A stretch of 64,000 nt of DNA. It comes from Streptomyces tagetis. GTDB taxonomy: Bacteria > Actinomycetota > Actinomycetes > Streptomycetales > Streptomycetaceae. The stretch spans positions 434,001 to 498,000 of the forward strand of contig NZ_JAGPNL010000001.1 in NCBI RefSeq assembly GCF_018069565.1. Reading direction: 5' to 3'. A program made the position numbers and the translations under genes. Shown piece after piece: positions 9,150-16,811 of this stretch; positions within the stretch are counted from its first letter, which is position 1; the number at the start of each line of letters is the position of its first letter. The notes beneath the pieces are model-generated. The model saw nothing but the letters and a program-made list of their open reading frames with translations, was not told where the DNA came from and made no database searches.

Positions 9150-9895
9150 CACCGCTCCCACAGGCTCAGCCGGCGGGCGACCGCGTCGGCCGTGGGGTGG
9201 TCGAGCCGCCCGACGACCTTGCCGTCCGACAGGAACACCACCCGGTCCGCGCACGCCGCGGCCGCCGGATCGTGGGTCACCATGGCGACCGTGCGCCCTC
9301 CCCGGTCGACCACGGCGCGCAGCAGCTCCATGATCTGCCGGCCGCTGCGCCGGTCCAGGGAACCGGTCGGCTCGTCGGCGAAGACGATCTCCGGCTCGGC
9401 CACCAGTGTTCGCGCGATCGCCACTCGCTGTTGCTGGCCACCGGACAACTGCGCGGGCCGCCGGTCCGCCTTGTCCTCCAGGCCCACCTCGCGCAGTGCC
9501 TCCATGACCCGGTCCCGCTTCACGCGCCCGCCCCGCAGGCGCAGCGGGAGCGCCACGTTCTCGTACGCGCTCAGCATCGGCAGCAGGTTGAACTGCTGGA
9601 AGACGAAGCCGATCCGGCCGCGGCGTACCGCCGTCAGCTCCCGCTCGTCGCAGGCGGCGAGATCTGTGTCGCCAAGGAGGACCTTGCCACTGTCGGGCTT
9701 GTCCAGGCCGGCCGCGCAGTTCAGCAGCGTCGTCTTGCCGGAACCGGACGGGCCCATCACAGCGGTCAGCGCCTGTTGCGGAAAGCCCAGGCTGACCTCC
9801 CGCAGTACCGGGACGCGGCCCGCGGCGCCCGGATAGCTCTTGGAGACGGCGGCCAACTGGACAGCGGGGAGCTGGATATCGGTGAGCAGTGACAT
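9149..9895 (-). CDS. ABC transporter ATP-binding protein (MacB/LolD type)
   Basis: 248 residues with all NBD motifs: Walker A GPSGSGKT (48-55), Q-loop FVFQQ (about 100), signature LSGGQQQR (149-156), Walker B IVFADEPTGSLD (about 170-181) and H-loop VTHDP (His about 208). It energises the coupled FtsX-type permease. The ATG at 9895 lies 57 bases from an 18-bp dyad (9953-9970) in the divergent intergenic region shared with the histidine kinase gene at 10044, so the operon is likely controlled by that system. Confidence 0.93.
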   Translation of the reverse strand: MSLLTDIQLPAVQLAAVSKSYPGAAGRVPVLREVSLGFPQQALTAVMGPSGSGKTTLLNCAAGLDKPDSGKVLLGDTDLAACDERELTAVRRGRIGFVFQQFNLLPMLSAYENVALPLRLRGGRVKRDRVMEALREVGLEDKADRRPAQLSGGQQQRVAIARTLVAEPEIVFADEPTGSLDRRSGRQIMELLRAVVDRGGRTVAMVTHDPAAAACADRVVFLSDGKVVGRLDHPTADAVARRLSLWER

Positions 9896-9952
9896 GCTCC
9901 CAGTCCAGCAGAGCGGGCGGCCCAGGTCAGTGGGCCTGCGGAGAGACATGGA

Positions 9953-9970
9953 GGGAGGGTTTTCCCTACC
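9953..9970. promoter_or_regulatory. Candidate operator dyad, copy 1
   Basis: GGGAGGGTTTTCCCTACC is a 7-bp inverted repeat with a single mismatch around TTTT. It lies between the divergent ABC transporter operon (start 9895) and kinase gene (start 10044). Closely similar dyads occur at 15281-15298 and 16200-16216, each 50-95 bases upstream of a minus-strand start codon. Inference: binding site of the adjacent LuxR-type regulator(s). Confidence 0.5.
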
Positions 9971-10043
9971 ATCCGCCGGGGCGCGCCGACCGGTTAGAGT
10001 AACTGGTGGACCCGCACGCGCATGCCCCGGAGGGACACGCATC

Positions 10044-11321
10044 ATGACCGTCGCCGTCTGGGAGGCCATGCGACGGCGCCCCTTACGTTTCGCTCTCTCT
10101 ACCTGGCCGCCGCGGTGTTGGGCGTTCCTGCTGAGCGGCACCGTCGTGGGCTTCGTCGCGTTGCTCCTCCTGGCCGCCCTCCTCTTCGTCGGCATCGGCC
10201 TGTCCGTGGTGGGTGTCGGACTGCTCGTCCTCATGGGGGTCGCCGTCCTGGGAATCCCCGTCGCCGCCCTGGAGCGGCGCCGGTTACGACTCGTCGAACC
10301 GGAGCCCCTCCTCGACCCGCACGGCTCCCTGCCCGGTACGGGCGCCTGGCCGTGGCTGCGCACCCGGCTGCGCGAGCGGGCCACCTGGCGGGAACTGGGG
10401 TACACCCTCGCCCTGGGCGTCGTCTTCACGGCCATGGGGATCGGCTTCACCGCCCTGCTCGGCCTGTCTCTCATGCTGACGGCGACGCCGGTCATCGTGT
10501 GGGCGATCGCTCCCGACACGGTGATGCTGGTGCCCGGCCAGCCCATCTCCGACCCCGTCGCGGCCCTGCCGGGCAGCGCCGCGGGCCTGTTCGGACTGCT
10601 GGTCTCGGCGTACGTGGGTGGGCTGCTCACCGGCGCGCAGGTGTGGGTCGCCCAGTCCCTGCTGTCGGTGCGGGACGAGGACCTGAGCAGCCGGGTCATC
10701 GAACTGACCCGCTCCCGCGCCCGGTTGATCGACGCGTTCGAAGCCGAGCGGCGACGTATCGAACGCGATCTGCACGACGGCGCGCAGCAGCAACTCGTGG
10801 CGCTCAGCATGACCTTGGGACTGGCCGAACTGGAGCTGCGCGGCCAGGACTCGCCGGCCGCTGCGCTCATCGTCCGTGCCCGCGGCGAGGCACGCCAGGC
10901 GCTGGACCAGTTGCGTTCCCTGGTACGCGGCATCCACCCCCAAGTCCTCACCGACCACGGGCTGTCTGCCGCCGTCGCCGAACTCGCCCTGCGCAACCCG
11001 ATCCCGGTGACCGTCGACGTCGACCTGCCGCACCGGCTGCCGTCGGCAGTCGAGACGACGGCGTACTTCACCGTCACCGAGGCGCTGACCAACGCCTCCA
11101 AGCACAGCGGCGCCGACCAGGTCGCCGTCGTCGGCCGCCTGCGCGACGACAGGCTGGTCCTGCTCATCACCGACAACGGGCGCGGCGGCGCGGATCCGGC
11201 CATCGGAGCAGGTCTGCAAGGATTGGCGGACCGCGTGGCCATTCTGAAAGGGAGACTCGTCGTGACCAGTCCCGCCGGCGGACCCACGCAACTGCGGGTG
11301 GAGGTGCCGTGCTCCGCGTAG
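10044..11321 (+). CDS. Sensor histidine kinase (HisKA_3/HATPase)
   Basis: 425 residues. An N-terminal putative-sensor region with paired hydrophobic segments (about 25-75 and 118-205) is followed by a DHp helix with RRIERDLHDGAQQQLV, the phospho-acceptor His being about 244. A C-terminal HATPase has the N-box region ALTNASKHSGA and the G-box ITDNGRGGAD. ATG at 10044 is preceded by GGAGGG at a rather long spacing. It overlaps the response regulator gene by 13 bases. This is the intact relative of the chimeric kinase at 4854-6326. With the divergent ABC transporter it forms a classic sensing/export module. Confidence 0.92.
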   Translation: MTVAVWEAMRRRPLRFALSTWPPRCWAFLLSGTVVGFVALLLLAALLFVGIGLSVVGVGLLVLMGVAVLGIPVAALERRRLRLVEPEPLLDPHGSLPGTGAWPWLRTRLRERATWRELGYTLALGVVFTAMGIGFTALLGLSLMLTATPVIVWAIAPDTVMLVPGQPISDPVAALPGSAAGLFGLLVSAYVGGLLTGAQVWVAQSLLSVRDEDLSSRVIELTRSRARLIDAFEAERRRIERDLHDGAQQQLVALSMTLGLAELELRGQDSPAAALIVRARGEARQALDQLRSLVRGIHPQVLTDHGLSAAVAELALRNPIPVTVDVDLPHRLPSAVETTAYFTVTEALTNASKHSGADQVAVVGRLRDDRLVLLITDNGRGGADPAIGAGLQGLADRVAILKGRLVVTSPAGGPTQLRVEVPCSA

Positions 11322-11977
11322 TACTCGCCGAGGACTCCGTCCTGCTGCGTGCCGGTCTGGTGGAACTGCTGTCCCGAGTCGGACACGAGGTGACCGCCGC
11401 CGTCGGGGACGCCGGAGAACTGGCGCGCGCCGTGGACGCCGACCGGCCGGACGCGGTCATCACCGATGTGCGGATGCCGCCGGACTTTCGCGACGAGGGG
11501 CTGAAGGCGGCGCTGGAACTGCGCGACCGGCACCCGGGCCTGCCGGTGTTGGTGCTGTCGCAGTACGTCGCCACGGCCTACGCGACCCAGTTGTTCAGCG
11601 GCAGTTCGTCGGTTGAGGGAGGACTCGGGTACCTGCTGAAGGACCGGGTCGGGGAGGTCACCGACTTCCTCGACGCGCTGGACCGGGTCGCCGGCGGGCA
11701 GACCGTGATCGACCCGGAGGTGGTCCGGGTGCTACTGCAGCAGCGGACCGCCGACGAGCCGCTGCAGCGCCTCACGCCCCGCGAGCGGGAGGTACTGGCC
11801 CTCATGGCGGAGGGCCTCAACAACCAGGCCATCGCGCAGCGGCTCACCATCACGGAGGCGTCGGTGGTCAAGCACTCCAGCAACATCTTCATGAAGCTGG
11901 AGCTCGACCCGGCCGAGGGAAACCGCCGAGTCCTGGCGGTCCTCGCCCACCTCCGCCGCGAGGTCCCGCCGGTCTGA
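11309..11977 (+). CDS. LuxR/NarL-type response regulator
   Basis: 222 residues. The receiver has the acidic pair in LAEDS, phospho-acceptor Asp about 53 (VITDVRMPP) and Lys in GYLLKDRVG; the C-terminal LuxR HTH runs from LTPREREVLALM. The GTG start at 11309 lies inside the end of the kinase gene with GGAGG seven bases upstream, so the pair is co-transcribed and translationally coupled. Expected to bind the dyad at 9953-9970 and control the divergent ABC transporter; closely related to the regulator at 6333-7004. Confidence 0.92.
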   Translation: MLRVVLAEDSVLLRAGLVELLSRVGHEVTAAVGDAGELARAVDADRPDAVITDVRMPPDFRDEGLKAALELRDRHPGLPVLVLSQYVATAYATQLFSGSSSVEGGLGYLLKDRVGEVTDFLDALDRVAGGQTVIDPEVVRVLLQQRTADEPLQRLTPREREVLALMAEGLNNQAIAQRLTITEASVVKHSSNIFMKLELDPAEGNRRVLAVLAHLRREVPPV

Positions 11978-12019
11978 CCGGGGCGCACCACACCCGCCCG
12001 CAGGAGGACCGGAGATCCG

Positions 12020-13189
12020 TCAGCCCTCCCCGTTGCCCCACCCGGGCACGGCCGCCCTGCGGTCGGCGCCCGGGGCGAGCAGCCGCGTCAGCCGTTCCGC
12101 CGACGTGTCCCAGGACCACTGCGAAGCCACCCATGCCCGGCCGGCCTCGCCCATCTGCGCGGCCCTCTCCGGAGCGCGCAGGATCCCCGACACGGCGCGG
12201 GCCACGGCCCGTACGTCCGTGCCGTCCACGACGGTGCCCGTCACCCCGTCGACGACCGTGTCCGGCGCGCCCCCCGAGTCTCCGGCGACCACGGGCAGTC
12301 CGCCGGCAGCCGCTTCCAGGAACACGATGCCCAGCCCCTCCGCCTCCAGCCCGGCCTTCCGGGTCCGGCACGGCATCGCGAACACGTCCGACGTCGCGTA
12401 GTATGGGGCCGTCGACGCGTGGTCCAAACCCCCGGCGAACACGACGTGCCCGTCGGCGTGCCGACGCGCGAGCTTCCGCAGTCGCTCCTCGTCCGGGCCG
12501 CCGCCCACGATCACCAGCACCGCGTCCGGCACGGCTTGCCGTATGCCCGGCAGCGCCCGTATCAGCGTGTCCTGGCCTTTGCGCCGTACCAGCCGCGAGA
12601 CGCACAGGACAACCCTGCGGCCCACGATGCCGTGCCGCTCCCGAACCTCCCGCGCCTGGCCGGGCGCGGGCCGGAAGGCCGCCGCGTCCACGCCCGGAAC
12701 CAGCCGCACCAGTTCGGCCCGCGGCCCCAGCGCCGGCGCGATACGGCGCCGGGTGTACTCGCCGAGGTATGTGACGGCGTCCACGTGGTCGCCGATGCGC
12801 CGCATCACCTGCCGGGCACCCGGTGTGCGCGCCCACCAGATCTCGTGACCGTGCGTGGTGGCGACCATCCGCCGTATCCCGCCACGCCGCAGCGCCGGCG
12901 CCATCGCCGCGAGCGGCGCGGCGGCCCCGAACCAGGCCCGGTCGCAGCCGTGGTGCCGGGCGATCTCCAGAGCACGGCGGGTCACGCGGGAGGTGGGCAG
13001 CAGCATGCGGCTGGGATCCCTGACCACCGGGAACGGCAGGGTGGCGTCGTACGCGGCGGCCCCCGGCTCACTGGACGTGTAGACGACCACGTCGTTGCCG
13101 GGGACGCGCGTCGCCATGGCGTGGACGAACGTCTCGATACCCCCCTGACGGGGCGGGAAGTCGTTGGTGACGATCAGGGTGGTGCCCAT
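12020..13189 (-). CDS. GT4 glycosyltransferase, PimB-like
   Basis: 389 residues with the GT-B fold of family GT4. The N-terminal glycine-rich loop DFPPRQGGIETF binds the acceptor side; the C-terminal domain has VLCVSRLVRRKGQD and the E-x7-E motif (EGLGIVFLE) that holds the nucleotide sugar. The sequence resembles actinobacterial phosphatidyl-myo-inositol mannosyltransferases (PimB type), so a GDP-mannose-dependent glycolipid enzyme is likely, though the exact substrate cannot be read. ATG at 13189 is chosen because conserved sequence begins at MGTTLIVTNDFPP. It is the last gene of a three-gene minus-strand operon. Confidence 0.85.
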   Translation of the reverse strand: MGTTLIVTNDFPPRQGGIETFVHAMATRVPGNDVVVYTSSEPGAAAYDATLPFPVVRDPSRMLLPTSRVTRRALEIARHHGCDRAWFGAAAPLAAMAPALRRGGIRRMVATTHGHEIWWARTPGARQVMRRIGDHVDAVTYLGEYTRRRIAPALGPRAELVRLVPGVDAAAFRPAPGQAREVRERHGIVGRRVVLCVSRLVRRKGQDTLIRALPGIRQAVPDAVLVIVGGGPDEERLRKLARRHADGHVVFAGGLDHASTAPYYATSDVFAMPCRTRKAGLEAEGLGIVFLEAAAGGLPVVAGDSGGAPDTVVDGVTGTVVDGTDVRAVARAVSGILRAPERAAQMGEAGRAWVASQWSWDTSAERLTRLLAPGADRRAAVPGWGNGEG

Positions 13190-13221
13190 GGTTGGTCGCT
13201 GCCTTCGGGGATAGGGGGTGG

Positions 13222-13955
13222 TCAGGCGGTGAACAGGTAATTGCGGCAGTCGTCGGTGACGCGGGGAACGGGGACCCAGCGGCAGCGCCACCGGCGGTGG
13301 GCCTGGTAGCCGAAGCCCCGCAGGTGCCGCAGGACATCGGCCGGGTCCACGCCGTACTTCGCCAGGTGACGCCGCTCTATCTCCAGCAGCAGCGTGGGCC
13401 GGTGGCGGCGCAGAGTGGCCGAGCTGCCCATCAGGACCGCCAGTTCGGCGCCCTCGACATCGGCCTTGACGAACGTCAGCCGCTCCAGACCGGCTTCGTG
13501 GGCCAGCTGGTCGAGGGTGCGGACGGGGGCCTCCACGGTGCGGGCGGCGCGGAACTCGGCATTGGGGCCGGGCCCGTCCGCGCCCTCGGTGAGAGGTAGG
13601 CCCGCCCGTGCACTGGCAGACCTCGCCGCATTGGCAGGCTGAGCCTCCCGCGCCCGGACCGGGCCCCCAAGGCGGCGCGGTGCACAGTCACGTTGCGGGC
13701 GTCCAGGAGCCGCGCGGTGATGCGCAGCCAGCGGTGCGGGCCGGGCAGCGGCTCCACGCTGTGCACCCGGCCGGACGGCCCGGCCAGAGTCGCCAGCACC
13801 CAGGTGTACAGCCCGTACTCGGCGCCCACGTCCACGCACACCGACCCCGGCGGTACGAACGCCCGCAGATCCGCCACCTCGTCCTCCACGAACGGGAACC
13901 GGTGCGCACCCCACCGCAGGGCGGTCGCCACCGCCGCGGTACGGCGGGAGCTCAC
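13222..13955 (-). pseudogene. FkbM-family methyltransferase, frameshifted
   Basis: A SAM-dependent methyltransferase of the FkbM type: SAM loop CVDVGAEYGLYTWVLA near the N-terminus, then VEPLPGPHRWL, and later FVKADVEGAELAVLMG. The first part is read from GTG 13955, which overlaps the upstream stop by four bases. Near 13591-13595 the frame breaks: ...GRAYLS is followed in the wrong frame, while TEGADGPGPNAEF continues in the next one. The minus strand reads CTCTCACC there, consistent with a duplicated CT. Joined, the two parts give a normal protein of about 243 residues. A sequencing error would look the same. Role: probably O-methylation of a sugar in the product of this glycosyltransferase operon. 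Confidence 0.8.
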
Positions 13956-15223
13956 CGGGCACCCCACGCGACCGGAACCGGCGCCGGGTGCGCGGGCCGG
14001 GAGGCCCGTACGACGAGACCGTGCGTGGGCTCCTTCCGGCGGCCGGCGTCCACCAGCCGGGCCAGCACGGCCAGGGTGATTGGCAGGGCGAGGTATCCGA
14101 AGCGCCCGGCCGGCGCGAGGAGGAACGCCACGCACAGGCCGACGGCAAGCCGGTCGGCGGCGGACACGAGGTCGTGCGGCGGTCGTGCCACGAGAGACAC
14201 TGCGACGGCCAGCCCGCCGGCCAGCAGCAGTGCGACCGCCGCGTACCAGCCGGCCGGTCCGAGGTCGGCGAGCAGCCGGCCCGGCAGCGGACTGGCCGCC
14301 GGAGTCTCCCACGGCCCGCGCCCGGTCGGGAACGCGAACACCTGCTGCAGCAGGGGCCCGGGCGACAGCAGCGCGCTCGGCAGAACGAGCAGGACGGTGC
14401 CCCCCATCGCCACGGCCGCCCCGCGCACGGCCCTCCGGGTCCCGCCCCGGTGAGCGAGCAGCGCCACGACGACCGCGACGGCGGGCCACGCCGTCCACTT
14501 GAGGGAGCAGGCGGCGGCGAGCGCCAGCCCGGCGGCCACCGGCCGCCGCCGCGCCGCATACGCCAGCGCCAAGAACAGCAGTCCGGTCAGCGGCAGGTCC
14601 ACGCCGCTGACGCAGAGCGGGAGCGCCACGACCGGCGAGGCGACGAACGCGCCGACGGCGTCCCGGCTCACCGCACTGCCCAAGGCCGCCGACGGACGGC
14701 CGACCCGGCGCCGGGTCGCGTGCCGCGCCGTCCACAGGCAGCCGAGGAACGTCGCCGCGCACCAGAGCCGGGCGTCACCCAGCAGCCTGGGCAGCGGGCC
14801 ACTGTCGTCCAGCACCGCACGCGGCAGCCCGAACATCGCCATGCCCGGTAGGTACGGGGTGACCTCGACCACCATGCGGGGATCCGCCAGGTACGGTGTG
14901 GCCTGCCGCAGCGTCAGTAGCCCGGAGCGCTCGACCACGCCGACCTCGCTCTGTGCTGTGCCGGTCAGCAGGAACATCGCGAGGGGCACGGCGACGGCAC
15001 CACCGACGGCGAGCCAGACCGAGACGGCGCGGCCGTACGGGCGCGACGACAGCGCGGCGACCGCCGCGCAGAGGTAACCCAGACAGGCACTCATGCCCCA
15101 CAGACGGTGCGGCTCGGGTGCCGTGATCAACGGAAAGACGGCGGCCCACACAGCGGCCATGAACCAGCCGCCGCACCACAATTTCCGGCTTTCCAGACGT
15201 AGTTGAGCCCGATGAGTCAGCAC
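13952..15223 (-). CDS. GT87-like polyprenyl-phosphate mannosyltransferase (multi-pass membrane)
   Basis: 423 residues, mostly hydrophobic, with about ten membrane segments separated by short charged loops. The overall pattern, including a positively charged CSLKWTAWP loop after the central helices, suits the DUF2029/GT87 alpha-mannosyltransferase family, which uses polyprenyl-phospho-mannose outside the membrane. It has no signal sequence beyond the first hydrophobic segment. GTG 15223 is the first available start and opens the operon that continues with the FkbM methyltransferase and PimB-like transferase. A regulatory dyad lies 58 bases upstream (15281-15298). Substrate unknown; cell-envelope glycolipid or polysaccharide is inferred. 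Confidence 0.7.
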   Translation of the reverse strand: MLTHRAQLRLESRKLWCGGWFMAAVWAAVFPLITAPEPHRLWGMSACLGYLCAAVAALSSRPYGRAVSVWLAVGGAVAVPLAMFLLTGTAQSEVGVVERSGLLTLRQATPYLADPRMVVEVTPYLPGMAMFGLPRAVLDDSGPLPRLLGDARLWCAATFLGCLWTARHATRRRVGRPSAALGSAVSRDAVGAFVASPVVALPLCVSGVDLPLTGLLFLALAYAARRRPVAAGLALAAACSLKWTAWPAVAVVVALLAHRGGTRRAVRGAAVAMGGTVLLVLPSALLSPGPLLQQVFAFPTGRGPWETPAASPLPGRLLADLGPAGWYAAVALLLAGGLAVAVSLVARPPHDLVSAADRLAVGLCVAFLLAPAGRFGYLALPITLAVLARLVDAGRRKEPTHGLVVRASRPAHPAPVPVAWGAR

Positions 15224-15280
15224 TCATCCATTGCAGCGGGAGCGTCTTGTCAGGTCATGAGAGCCAAGTCGAGACCTGGA

Positions 15281-15298
15281 GGTCGGGTTTTCCCCACC
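15281..15298. promoter_or_regulatory. Candidate operator dyad, copy 2
   Basis: GGTCGGGTTTTCCCCACC, an imperfect 7-bp inverted repeat around TTTT. It lies between the stop of the orphan ATPase (15371) and the start of the glycosyltransferase operon (15223). Same layout as the copies at 9953 and 16200. Confidence 0.5.
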
Positions 15299-15370
15299 AC
15301 CACGGGCCTCGCCGCCTCAGCGCGCGCCCTCCGACACTCGACGTCCGCGCGGGCCGTGGAGCGAGTCGCC

Positions 15371-16108
15371 TCACGGTTGCTGTCGTGCGAGCTCGGCGGC
15401 GACCTCGTCGGCCGTCGGCCAGTCGATCTTGCCGACGACACGACCACCGACGAGAAAGACGACCCGGTCCGCGCAGGCCGCCACCGCCGGATCGCGTGTG
15501 ACCATGACGACGGTACGCCCGCCCTGCTCCACCATCGCGCGCAGCAAATTCATGATCCGGCGCCCGCCGGCGTGGTCGAGCGAGTCCGCCGGTTCGTCGA
15601 CGAACAGGATCTCGGGGTCCGTGACCAGGCTCCTGGCGATAGTGACGCGCTTCTGCTGCTCGGCGGAGAGCTCGGCAGGTTTCTGCCCGGCCTCGTCCTC
15701 GAGACCCACTTGGCGCAGCGTTTCCATGATGGCCGTCTGCTGGGCCTTCAAGCCGGTGATACACGACGCCTGGGCCACGTTCTCGTACGTGGTGAGCGCC
15801 GGAAGCAACTCGGGCTGCTGCGGGACGAAGAGGCTTCGAAAGGCGGTGAGTTCCTGCTCGTCCATGGCGTCCAGTTCCCGGGAGCCCCTGAAAACCTTGC
15901 CCTGGCTGGGTCGCTCCAAGCCCGAGGCACAACGCAGGAGTGTGCTCTTGCCCGCGCCGGAAGGGCCCACGACCGCGGTCAGGGTTCGCTCCGGAAAGCC
16001 GACACTGACTTCGCTGAGTACCGGCCGATTGCCTTTGGCGCCGCGGTAGTCCACGGAGACCTTGACCAACTGGATGACGGGTAGACGAATATCGGCTATC
16101 TGGGGCAT
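15371..16108 (-). CDS. Orphan, degenerate ABC ATPase
   Basis: 245 residues, collinear with the ATPase at 9149-9895 from the start (IRLPVIQL versus IQLPAVQL) to the end (RVVGKIDWPTADEV versus KVVGRLDHPTADAV), so it is a diverged duplicate. Walker A GPSGAGKS and Walker B LFVDEP are kept. The signature is ELSAEQQKR instead of LSGGQQQR, and the H-loop His is replaced by Arg (VTRDP, about residue 205). Both changes normally abolish transport-coupled ATP hydrolysis. No permease gene lies nearby. It may be a decaying paralogue or a regulatory or partner subunit. Confidence 0.85.
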   Translation of the reverse strand: MPQIADIRLPVIQLVKVSVDYRGAKGNRPVLSEVSVGFPERTLTAVVGPSGAGKSTLLRCASGLERPSQGKVFRGSRELDAMDEQELTAFRSLFVPQQPELLPALTTYENVAQASCITGLKAQQTAIMETLRQVGLEDEAGQKPAELSAEQQKRVTIARSLVTDPEILFVDEPADSLDHAGGRRIMNLLRAMVEQGGRTVVMVTRDPAVAACADRVVFLVGGRVVGKIDWPTADEVAAELARQQP

Positions 16109-16811
16109 GTCGGCTGTGTCCTCGTCGAGGTCGGGAGCTGGTGGTCTCAGTGCAGCAGGATGACCTGTAGGAGGCAGTAGACCTGACAGGAGTGTCGGAG
16201 GGCGGGTTTCCCCACCATCGTCCCGGACCGGAAAGCGGAGCGTTCCGCCGTGTGTTCCTGCGGGTTCCAGCAGGTGTCCGCAAGGGTGAACAACTCGGGG
16301 ACGTGTTCCCGATCAGACACTTGTGGCCACAGCACCGATGCAAAGACGCCCGATCCATCACCTGAAACCCACGCTGTCCGCCGGTCGTGGCCGCCCCCGC
16401 ACCGGCCGTGACCCGTTCGACGTCTGAGGGCGAAGACCAAGTCGGCCGGCCCAGTCCGAGGCCACCCACCGCGGACCGACCAGAACACCAGCCCTCCGTG
16501 TCGGACCCAGTGGCCCACACCATGACCTGACGTGCGGCGGGTGGGAGTGACGACCGCTCATGCTCGTTTGATGCTCCGGCCTCCCGCAAAGCCGCTCGGA
16601 GCGGCCCAAGAATGCCCTTTGACCTGCGCTTGTGTCAGCTACCGCCCTTCTGATGTGTTTCCGATGACGCCTCATGTGGAGTGCGTGGCGACCGGAAGCC
16701 TCCGGTCCCGGCCAAAAGTCCCAGAAAAGTCCCAGAGGCGCCGCCACGCCCCCTCTCGCCTCGTGTTCATGCAGGTCAGGATGGGTGTGACGGCGCTTTT
16801 TCTGATGACCT
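16109..16811. other. 700-bp gene-free stretch
   Basis: Upstream region of the orphan ATPase gene and downstream region of the MurA-like gene. It contains the dyad at 16200-16216 and a hairpin GACCGGA-AGCC-TCCGGTC at 16690-16707 that may end the MurA-like transcript. No coding region is convincing; open frames have no domain and irregular codon use. G+C is slightly lower than in the neighbouring genes. Confidence 0.5.
16200..16216. promoter_or_regulatory. Candidate operator dyad, copy 3
   Basis: GGGCGGGTTTCCCCACC, one base shorter in the spacer than the other two copies, 92 bases upstream of the orphan ATPase start. Confidence 0.42.

Noticed and set aside
9896..10043. GGGTTTTCCC dyad as an intrinsic terminator
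   Set aside because: It lies between divergent starts, not after a gene, and the T-run is in the loop.
16147..16747. Several 120-130-codon minus-strand frames between the orphan ATPase and MurA-like gene
   Set aside because: No domain, mutually overlapping, atypical codon use; one overlaps a regulatory dyad.
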